From assembly GCA_025667525.1 (NCBI GenBank), contig CM046876.1, forward strand, positions 28,731,224-28,795,223: 64,000 nt of DNA. The letters are read 5' to 3'. The position numbers were made by a program, and so were the translations under genes. Positions 55,953 to 64,000 of the stretch are shown one piece after another (the stretch's first letter is position 1; every line of letters starts with the position of its first letter). The DNA is from Glebionis coronaria. Lineage: Eukaryota > Streptophyta > Magnoliopsida > Asterales > Asteraceae. The notes beneath the pieces were generated by a model, which worked only from the letters and a program-made list of their open reading frames with translations, searched no databases and was not told the DNA's origin.

Positions 55953-57072
55953 ATGGAAGATTTACCTAATTATCAAGAAGAACTTAGCAGAACGGTCGGC
56001 TGTACTAACCTGGTGTTTTCTTACTTTTATAGGTACGTTATATTTACATGTTCAATATTTGCATTTCTTTTAATAATAGTTTCAATTTTCAATTAATTTT
56101 ATTAACTGTTATTGTTAATTAAGAAGTACCTTCCATTTACAGGACTAATGAATCCCCCGAAAAGTATTGTGTATTTTAAATCAACCACAGTGGTGTGTTC
56201 AATGATTACCCTTTAAGGTATGAATATGGGCGAAAGTTACCACTTAAGTTAGCTAAGTTCAATATGATAAGTTTTTTAGATTGCTTGATGTCTGTTCCTA
56301 CAAACTAGAATGTGCTATTTGGAGGTTGTTTTACTGCATTCCTCGAAAATCTCTAGCTAATGGTTTGAAGGTAAATGATTGTGATGCTCAAGTAGATGAA
56401 ATGTATGACATGGGTGAGAAATATGGACTGATTGAAATGTACATTGCACATGCTCCAGGTAACTTGACTGGATACTACTATAAGAACTTGAAGGCCAATT
56501 TTGTTGATGTTGTGTATCAACATATGTTACCAATCCATGAAAAAAGGAAAAATCTTGCCACACTCCCGTACAAATCTGGACATGTAGCGTGGTTGAAGCT
56601 AGAATCACGTTTACCTTTTCTAAGAACATCCCCTCTTACCCCTAGGAGAAAAGGTATTGAATATCCATACGAGAATCTTTTTGGTGATTATTTGCATGTT
56701 GATAGCGTAGCTGATGACCTATTCGATGAGGATTGGTACCATAAAGGCATGTCTTTGTCAGAACCGATTGATGTAGGAGGGTGCAACCCAGGTTGTCTAA
56801 AATGTTTAGATGATTCAAGTAACGACTTTGCTACTTTACCAAAATTTGAAACTACAAAGTTTAAAGAGGAAGTCCTGTTAGAACCTAACAGCTCTCCTGT
56901 TGGTGCTAGTCAACGTTCACCTTTGGAATTGCTGTTAAGGAAGAAGGTCACTAGTAGGGCTAAGAAGAATGGTAGGAGATCGAGTCAGAAGCGATTAAAG
57001 ATTATCCGGTTGTGCAAAGGTTATGGAAAAAGAGTATTTGCTGGAACAAGCTCTGGAAGGATGATGGGCTAA
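55953..57072 (+). pseudogene. PB1-like N-terminal protein of a Mutator-like element, broken
   Basis: A probable first exon starts at 55953 (MEDLPNYQEELSRTVGC) and ends at a donor (AG|gtacgt, 56033). An acceptor ...TTTACAG at 56142 leads into INHSGVFNDYPLRYEYGRKL. That part is preceded by a TAA (56178-56180) and shows frame changes around it. After another frameshift near 56275, an open frame of about 260 codons follows: WRLFYCIPRKSLANGLKV, then GLIEMYIAHAPGNLTGYYYK, an acidic middle, and a Lys/Arg-rich tail ending at 57072. The W-x-L-F-Y-C-I-P-x-K-S-L-x-x-G-L pattern matches the relic at 23338, so both belong to the PB1-like family found ahead of MULE transposases. The role is unknown; PB1-like domains usually mediate protein interaction. 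Confidence 0.6.
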
Positions 57073-57505
57073 AAACATGGAAAGGGAATTACAGCTGGAG
57101 GATGTCCTATCACAAACTGGCCCCGAACCCGACTCAGGTAAGAATCATTAACAATGTAACGATTCTTGGAGATTTACCACATCTTTTGTAACCTTATGTA
57201 TGTTGTGTACAATTAGCTGTGTATCTAACTAATCTTTTGTACTAGGTTGATAAATGTGCACAAACTTATCATTTTGCAGCCTGCACTTTGATGTGTATGT
57301 TGTGCATAATTTTATCAACCAACTATTATTGTAACAAACTATGAATCTTGATAACGGCAATTGCAGCTACTTATGAAAGTCATCATGATTAGGTCTAAGT
57401 AATGTTACAAGGTACATCAAACGAAAACAACACCTTTGAAACGTTTTAGTTCAAAATATGATTAAGGTGTCTAGTTGTAGGGACAACACACATAAATGTG
57501 GTCAC

Positions 57506-60500
57506 CTATTGGTTTAAGAATTCAAATGGGGTTAAAAAGCCAGACAAGCTACCTGTAATGATAGTGTTGTTAACTTGTGGAACCATCATGTAGCTGCCTT
57601 CATATTGTTCTTGTGGGTAGTATGCATATGTAACTTGCGGATGATAAGGTTTGGCATTATTACTTGGCCCAGCAGATGCATCATGCAAGGGCTGTGCAAA
57701 CATTACATGACTAGCATCTTCGTGGGGTTGTGTCTGTAACATTTGAAATAAAACCAGTTGTATGTTATTTATATATTAACGGAAAATGTTCTTATTGAAT
57801 AGATAAATACTTACAACATACTGGTAACTAGGCATTGGTACGTGACAACTTGCTCTGTTGTGACCATTTACACCACATCTACTGCACTTTCTGTTTATTG
57901 GTTCTTCACCTTTAGAACAAATTTTATCAGATTTTTTGGTCGACCAGGTTGTTTCTTGTGTATTAGTGGTTGCTTAACAATTTGGAAATCCGCAACATCA
58001 TGAAATTTGTAGTTATTAGCTATGTCGTAAAAGTACCCGGCGTATGTCTCCTTAATGGTTTTGTTCAAAAACCAAGGTTTAGCAAACTGGTTTACATTAT
58101 TCAAACCCTTCACTCGAGCAACAACACATACATGACCACAGGGTAATCCTAATAGCTGCCATTTGCAACATGAACACTCACCTTTCTCTAAATCGACAAC
58201 ATGAATTTGATTAGAATCGCGTACTTGATACATCGTGTATCTGTCTATACCATTGACTTTCCAAGTTTTACTTTTCCAAAACCTGTCGTGGACCTATTTA
58301 GCAGCCCATAGTGTCAGCTCATCATCAGGTGAATCTAGCATAGATGAAGGCGATATTTGTGAGATTATTTGGGTCAAGATGTGTTGTTATATAATAGTTG
58401 ATAGAAAGTTAACATAGTAAACTAACCTTGGTGCTTAACTCGACGTTCGTAATACCATAGTTGTAGACGATCTAAAAACCAACCCATTAACGCAAGTACT
58501 GGCAGTTTTCTCACATTCTTTGTTAAAGCATTAATCGACTCGACACTATTGGACGTCATGTAATTGTATCTGCAAATATGCACTGGACCAATTTCCGTAT
58601 CCTGTCTTGTGAAGTTTTTTGTGCATCAGGTCGTAGGGTATGTATTTCAGCCATGAGTTGATCAAATAAGTCAGTAGTATAGGCTTTGCAAGTCTTCCAG
58701 TATAAACCTTTAACCTTATCGCTTTGCATACCAGCATTCATCATCATGACGACAACAATAACCATGATATGAGTTGGGAAAAACCTGTTTGCAGGCAAGG
58801 CTTATTACATAATGCTTGTCTGTAATTATGGTCAAATTAGGTGGTTCATCAACGCATTCCTTTAGTTTCCCCAAAAACCAAGTCCATGATTCTCTGGTTC
58901 CACCATGGCTAACACCTGTGGCGATTGGTATAATCTGATTGTTCCCATCCATTCCAACGACAACCAGGTTTGTTCCCTTGTAAGTCCCTTTCAGATGTGC
59001 AACATCAATTATAAGAAACGACCTCATGTAGCATAGGAAGCTCTTTATCTAAAAAAACATGTGTTTAGAACAAATTCAGTTAAGCTAGTAAAGTTTCAAA
59101 AAATGCAAAATATAAAGGTTAAAGTGTGTAAATATGTACTAAAATCTAATATTTGTAGATCAATTGTTAGTTGGGGCCACAAAATCTAAGCACGTGCATA
59201 TCTATTTTAGGCCCAACAAAAGGAAGTTGTGCTGGGACCAAACCAAAATCCAATACTAACACTTACTGTTAAGGAGATTGTGCTGAGACCAACAAAATAC
59301 CAAACATCTTACTCGGAGAAAGGGGATAATCAAGGGGGTTGTCTGCTGCACTTGTACAAGGTATGTTGTCTTTTTCAATAACTTTATGTTACTTTTATGT
59401 TTTATTCTACTTAATTAATTCCAAAAGTTATTAGTTTTATAATTGTAATTTTATTTTTTTAATTCAAACTGGGGATCTGCTATGAACTACTTGTTTATAT
59501 ATCACTAAGATTTGATTGTTTTTTAGGATATAATATTCAATGGGATGTAGATTAGTTTATGAATACAATGAAACATTAACATGTTTATAGACTATGATTA
59601 TGTAGTATCCAAATTGTTTACAAGTTATCAATTACAAACAACACAGTTATCACCATAACAATTAAATTAAAAATTAGAAGCAAGTGAAAAAAAAAAAATT
59701 CTTACCACAACACCAAAGGCTATGAATAACATAGAAAACCTTTCTTCCTCATCTGTCTCAATGTGTGTTACTGTTGCTGGATTTGCCAACTTTAAGTAAT
59801 GACAATATGTTGCTAACTGAGCAAATGATTTTTGGACACCCATGAACTTCCGCCAATGCCTTGTGTCTTCCCGCCCAAGCTAATTTGTATGAAACTTCAA
59901 AACTCCGCTCCATTTGCAAATCACTAACAATATCCTTTAGTTTATAAACCCTATTTGGCTCACTGATTTTAGGAACAATATATTTTGACAAAACCCTAGC
60001 TGTTACGTTGCGATGTCTAGGATTTAAATCATACTTGTTACATTCATGAGTATCATGGATGTGTGTTATCCGAAAAGCTTTGCTGTTTTTTACACGACGG
60101 GTGTATAAATCCCAACTACAGTCTACCGAAGCACATGCTACTTGATATCTGTTAGGACATGATCTAACAACTTTGAACTGTGTTCCATCATTTACGCATT
60201 TTAAACTGATAAAATACACACACTCTTGCTTGTCATCAAATCTAAATTCCTTACACCAATAAATATGTTTGGTAAATCCTACAACACTATTTTCAACTAT
60301 AGGCGTAGACTTGGAGTTCGGTAGCCAACAATTTTTGGATTCATGAGGTGTAAAGCCTTGATTAATAAGATCATTGTCATTAGGGAGAAGATTAAATGTA
60401 TGGGTTACCTGCAAAGGTAGTTCGGATACAAACACATAGAGCTTCATAACATCATTGGATTCAGCGATTACATTATAGAAATAAAGTAGATCATTGTTAT

Positions 60501-60690
60501 CGATTATGTTGATGTTGTTGAATTCTAGAATGTAGGCTATATGAATATTGATGTTGGGACCAAGCTTGAACTTTTTCTTCATATACCTGAGTATATCCAA
60601 GTAGCTAGTACCAGTAGGCAGTAGAACACCATATTGTTGATCTTCATAGACTAGTATGCCCCTAAATTTTTGTGTTGTTGTTGTAGACAT
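57506..60690 (-). pseudogene. mudrA-type MULE transposase, four exons, broken
   Basis: Exon 1 (60690-59705) starts MSTTTTQKFRGILVYEDQQY and carries the MuDR N-terminal zinc-binding region (CPNRYQVACASVDCSWDLYT ... THECN). A frameshift occurs near 59843. Intron 1 (about 59704-59052) is GT-AG. Exon 2 (about 59051-58427) holds the MULE DDE core: Asp in LIIDVAHLKGTYKG, Asp in ITDKH, then frameshifts near 58745 and around 58600, and Glu in SNSVESINALTKN. Exon 3 (about 58334-57815) has an in-frame TAG (58294-58296). It then encodes the SWIM zinc finger CSCCKWQLLGLPCGHVC and a knuckle CSRCGVNGHNRASC. Exon 4 (about 57733-57506) is Gln/Tyr/Pro-rich. The family cuts and pastes Mutator-like elements in the nucleus. 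All three catalytic residues survive, but the reading frame does not. Confidence 0.85.
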
Positions 60691-61076
60691 TTTTGGTTCA
60701 ATATCTTATCCTCCTACCCAGCTATGATAAGTAAATGAGATTTATTCTTAAATTTTTTCACCTAATTATAGTACTTGTAATTCACTTACTATGTATGCTT
60801 GTAATAAATACACTGCCAATGTAGTTGGCTTTGCAACAATTACACTTAACTTACCAATAAACATTTCATAACTATGATAATAACCATTGACAACCAAGAG
60901 GGATAACATATCAAATAACATAAAAACTTAGTACCATAATATACATTACTTGATTAGTTTTACAATACGGGAAAACAGAAAATACATAAGAAGTAGATAA
61001 TAAAGGTTCACAAAAAGATAATGTAACTAGATAAGTTGGTTGCATAGTGAAAAAGGCAGTTGACTAGCGTTGTTGT
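60691..61076. other. Spacer between transposase and F-box gene
   Basis: AT-rich. It includes the probable 5' region of the transposase gene and the 3' region of the F-box gene. No gene is seen. Confidence 0.4.
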
Positions 61077-62165
61077 TTATCCAAGGTTCGATGCACTCCT
61101 TAGACTATATCGTATCCCCGTCCCAACAGGTTTCACTAATGTTTCGACATAGGTACACCAAGGACCCCTCATATACTCTAAAATCCTGAAAGTCTCGGTG
61201 GTAGGATTATACAACATTACCTGATAACCAAATGGAATTACGAGACACCCATCTTCAGTTATACATATTGGAGAATAGTATCTTGTCCAGCCTTCTACGT
61301 AATGTTGTAAAGGATATAGATTATGATCCGGTGCGGGAATTCTAAACAACAATGACCAAGTGTGGTTGACAGGTGTGTTAGTCATCACCCAAACATACGA
61401 AAGAGGGTCTTCATTGTAGGTAGATAGCATGGTCAGCCCTTGCCCTTGGGGCAACACTCCCAAGTCAAAGGATTTTTCCCCCCTTGGTCTATCAGGAAGC
61501 ACAACCCGAGTAACTGTTTCATCAATTAGATGAATACAAAGTACCCTTTCTGAATCTGGTTGCCAGTTAATATCCCAGAAGTATACACTTCCGTCATAAC
61601 CCACGCCGTCTGAAAAGACACTACCTTCCCCTGGACAAACACCAACGTTTTTCCAATTCCTATTTTGGACGGAAAACATTTTAACCTTGGCATTGCGCTT
61701 AGAAATAGCAATCAACTTGTGATCACCATCTGTTATCTTACCCAAGCCATAACCAACATAATTTGGTTTCTCTTTCACAAAACAAGAGTCAATCACATAT
61801 GTGTAATGGGTGGCAGGGTTGTATAGAGATATACCTGTAGTGTTAACCACGCATAACAAACCGTCGCATGAACCAACAACTCTATTGAAGTTGTTATTCA
61901 TAAAAGGATGATCATGGCCACGGTATAACGTCGAGGGGTTATTTAACAAGTCATCAGAAATAGAGCGAGTGCGTATACCATCATAAGATCTTAGCAATAA
62001 TCGTGGGTGTTGAGAAGCATTGGTATGCTTCCTTATAAACATCGCATTAGTGATGATTGACAACCATGTTTTGCACACGGCCTTGCAAGTCAAGAGTGAT
62101 GAAACAGGAAGGTTTAGTAACACAATCATCATTAGATCGAATGTTAAATCTTCAAAAGTAGCCAT
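61077..62165 (-). CDS. F-box protein with F-box-associated (FBA) interaction domain
   Basis: Intact single-exon ORF of 362 aa. Residues about 3-48 form an F-box (LTFDLMMIVLLNLPVSSLLT, then CKAVCKTWLSIITNAMFIRKH), which binds SKP1 in SCF ubiquitin ligases. Residues about 90-345 resemble the FBA/kelch-like beta-propeller of plant F-box proteins, with GSCDGLLCVVNTTGISLYNP and repeated W/Y/G motifs such as DGSVYFWDINW and MLYNPTTETFRILEY. This half selects the substrate. Length and layout match the large FBA family. The start is the first Met and places the F-box at its usual N-terminal position. It lies 386 bases downstream of the broken transposase on the same strand, and divergently from the GRF zinc-finger gene. 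F-box genes are frequent MULE passengers and also common host genes, so either origin is possible. The specific target is unknown. Confidence 0.85.
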   Translation of the reverse strand: MATFEDLTFDLMMIVLLNLPVSSLLTCKAVCKTWLSIITNAMFIRKHTNASQHPRLLLRSYDGIRTRSISDDLLNNPSTLYRGHDHPFMNNNFNRVVGSCDGLLCVVNTTGISLYNPATHYTYVIDSCFVKEKPNYVGYGLGKITDGDHKLIAISKRNAKVKMFSVQNRNWKNVGVCPGEGSVFSDGVGYDGSVYFWDINWQPDSERVLCIHLIDETVTRVVLPDRPRGEKSFDLGVLPQGQGLTMLSTYNEDPLSYVWVMTNTPVNHTWSLLFRIPAPDHNLYPLQHYVEGWTRYYSPICITEDGCLVIPFGYQVMLYNPTTETFRILEYMRGPWCTYVETLVKPVGTGIRYSLRSASNLG

Positions 62166-62557
62166 TTGTGAAAACTTTGATGATGATTTTCCTTTGGTAA
62201 ATTAACTGTATTGTGTGTACTTGTGTGTACTTATAATAGTTAAATGGGAAAATTATGGGACAAGTGGGTGGTTAACAGTAAAGGCCAGTTACCCAAATGT
62301 GGGTGGTTAACAGTAAAGGGTAGTTACCCAAACGTTCTAGATTCACAAGTGGGCAATTAATTTAAAAAATTAGGCAATAAGGGCAACTCAACAATTGCAC
62401 TCATACTATAGGGATTTCAAATAGAAAATAGGCAAATGTATCCAATTTTTATAAATTACATTTAATCTAGAAATAAAATTTGTAAATAGAATGAACATGT
62501 GTCGATAACGAATAATGACGAAATTTATACACATTAACCGGTGCAGGTAACGGGTCA
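62166..62557. promoter_or_regulatory. Shared divergent promoter region of the F-box and GRF genes, with a 35-bp tandem repeat
   Basis: The two intact genes are transcribed away from this 392-base gap. It contains a tandem duplication (62264-62298 and 62299-62333) beginning GTGGGTGGTTAACAGTAAAGG. A GGGCAA cluster follows near 62350-62385. On the minus strand, CTATTATAAG near 62239-62230 is a TATA-like sequence for the F-box gene. Confidence 0.5.
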
Positions 62558-62950
62558 ATGTCAAGTGAAATGGAAAACCAGTTATGTGTTTGCGATCTCC
62601 CAGTGAAAGTCTTAACTTCATGGAAACCTAGTAATCCTTGCAGAAGGTTTGTTGTATGCCCAAACCGTTACAACCCAGGTAAGAAATGTGGTTACTGGGA
62701 TTGGTATGATGATGAGGTTGAATCAGATTGGTACAGGATGAATTTGAATGAGATGTACACTATGTTGAATCAACAAAACAGGCGTGATGTTAGACAATTA
62801 TTGACAAGTCGGCAAACAATTGAAGTACTTCATGCTGAATTGACAGAGAAAAACATTCTACTGGACAAGAGTAAATCCTACGTACGTTTCTGGAAGAAAA
62901 CTTGTATTTGGATTGGAATTACCTTGTGTGTATTACTAGCCATGAAGTAG
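62558..62950 (+). CDS. GRF-type zinc finger protein with C-terminal membrane anchor
   Basis: Intact 130-aa ORF starting MSSEMENQLCVCDLPVKVL. The zinc finger occupies residues about 10-53: Cys10/Cys12, Cys28 (NPCRRF in place of the more common NPGRRF), Cys34, Cys44 and the hallmark CGYWDWYDDE. GRF fingers bind single-stranded nucleic acid in larger proteins such as Topo III and NEIL3. Plants also have many small GRF proteins like this one, with a finger, a coiled coil and a single membrane helix. Residues about 65-108 are helical and charged. The end (CIWIGITLCVLLAMK) is a hydrophobic tail anchor. The role of this small class is unknown. It is divergently paired with the F-box gene and lies near MULE coding sequence; similar genes often travel with transposons. 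Confidence 0.75.
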   Translation: MSSEMENQLCVCDLPVKVLTSWKPSNPCRRFVVCPNRYNPGKKCGYWDWYDDEVESDWYRMNLNEMYTMLNQQNRRDVRQLLTSRQTIEVLHAELTEKNILLDKSKSYVRFWKKTCIWIGITLCVLLAMK

Positions 62951-63335
62951 AAGTTTATTGTCAAGCAAAACATGTTATTATGCGTTTCTGTAATATTTAG
63001 GATCTCGTAACTGGATTTATTCGTATCTAAGTATGTAAACTTAAGCTATCCAACTAACAATTAGTTGTTATGTAATATATTCCTTAAACCGGGTGTCTCA
63101 AGTGCAACTATATTTAATTTAGTAGGAAAAATTTCGTTAACATTAGTTTTGTTAACAGAATTATAAATAATAGAAGCATACGTGTTTTAAAAGTTAGACA
63201 AATGCGCGTACGGCAGGAATTCATATCAAGCAAAAGTTTGTAGAGATATTACAACATATTCGTAGGTAATTGCAAGTCTTCATATACGGCCTACTCCGTT
63301 GATCTTGAAAACTTGGCCATCTACAAATCTTGTGT
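62951..63335. other. 3' flank of the GRF gene
   Basis: AT-rich probable 3' UTR and spacer. No gene is seen. Confidence 0.4.
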
Positions 63336-64000
63336 AGAAACTAGAAGGGGGGGTTGAATAGTTTCTTATATTTACTTGTTAAAAGATGGTTTTCAAAAAA
63401 TCCCTTTTCAAAAACTTAGGCTTGAGGAAATATGTGAAATCTTCTTATGCACAATATGAACAATGATAGTGTAACTAAACTAATACTAACAAAAATATAC
63501 GCACAAAGAATAAAGAATGTAAAGAGTTAAGGGTAAAGAAAGATCAATCCGAACACCAAAGATTTATAGTGGTTCGGCAACGAAGCTCACTCCTCGTTCC
63601 TACTCCACTCCTCGAGTACTCCTTACTCGAGAGTTCACTACACAACAAGCTCCTTATGGTGGAGAAAACCGTACACGTCACTTAACCAATTTCCGACTCT
63701 AAGCTAAAAGTCGACCCCTAATCGTACCTAGGACCAATCTACACAACTATACTTAGTACATACACAACTTCCAAATAGACACAACTACTTGGATCTTCAC
63801 AACTATGACACAACAACAAATGTATAAAATTGGATCTTCAATGGATCTTTGGTGGTAGACTCAACACTTCTCAAGGATAGTGTTCCTCTCTTTGCACTTG
63901 GAGATGAAGGGATGGAAGAGCAAGATTCACTTCTTAAACAAGTAGTAATCAAACAAATGATCAAAGATTTGAGTGATTAAAGAAGAGTGTTTGAATATGG
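63336..64000. mobile_element. LTR-like sequence at the window edge (partial)
   Basis: AACTAGAAGGGGGGGTTGAATAG near 63338-63360 closely resembles the 'CTAGAGGGGGGTGAATAG' phrase found in a widespread class of plant LTR retrotransposons. The following GTGGTTCGGCAACGAAGCTCACTCC-type text and ACTCC/CTCGAG repeats (63570-63640) are also typical of that class. The element runs off the window and no coding part is visible. Confidence 0.5.

Noticed and set aside
50263..62262. GGGAAAATTATG at 50265 and 62246 as the terminal repeats of a MULE
   Set aside because: The two copies are in direct, not inverted, orientation, and similarity ends after about 12 bases.

Overview
This is a transposon-dominated stretch of a dicot plant nuclear genome. 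It is AT-rich, its intact genes are widely spaced, its introns are GT-AG, and LTR retrotransposons, MITEs, SINEs and Mutator-like relics are nested or abutting. The Copia element with a long extra ORF after pol, and the Gypsy gag with an SR/DR-rich N-terminus, resemble families I know from Asteraceae. I therefore infer a daisy-family genome, from recognition only and without a database search.

Layout. 1-2218: AT-rich non-coding DNA with one LTR-like minus-strand TATA. 2219-12827: a minus-strand Ty1/Copia element with LTR, two primer-binding sites, decayed gag-pol and a SIRE-like extra ORF; no second LTR was seen. About 12940-14100: plus-strand Ty3/Gypsy gag relic abutting the Copia LTR. 14866-14997: MITE with an exact 9-bp target duplication. 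16189-17427: the clearest host gene, an intact single-exon U-box/ARM E3 ligase of PUB25/PUB26 type. 18449-21428: long foldback element, hAT-like MITE and PIF/Harbinger-like element. 23230-24180: decayed Mutator-associated PB1-like ORF. 25.4-31.9 kb: SINE-like sequence, diverged repeats and a decayed acidic ORF. 31.95-35.8 kb: truncated plus-strand Copia whose leader is packed with a TTCCGAA-type motif. 35.8-44.5 kb: one degenerate LTR element bracketed by a 228-bp direct repeat. 45.6-47.3 kb: local duplications and a SINE with a perfect 19-bp target duplication. 48083-49811: Harbinger-like element with a decayed Myb/SANT ORF.

The most interesting part is 50.3-63 kb. It holds a multi-exon DUF1985 + Ulp1 (C48 cysteine protease) gene with stops, an intact 114-aa ORF with its own TATA box inside what looks like one of that gene's introns, a PB1-like ORF, a four-exon mudrA-type transposase pseudogene, an intact F-box gene and an intact GRF zinc-finger/membrane-anchor gene. 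Ulp1-like genes carried by Mutator-like elements are known (Kaonashi-type MULEs), so this looks like a decayed, gene-rich MULE or a MULE-derived neighbourhood. I could not find convincing terminal inverted repeats that would fix its ends.

The genes with a plausible current function are PUB25/26-like (ubiquitin ligation), the F-box protein (SCF substrate receptor), the GRF zinc-finger protein and perhaps the 114-aa ORF. Nearly everything else is transposon-derived and broken; several premature stops are TAG where CAG or TGG would be expected, as methylated-cytosine deamination would produce.
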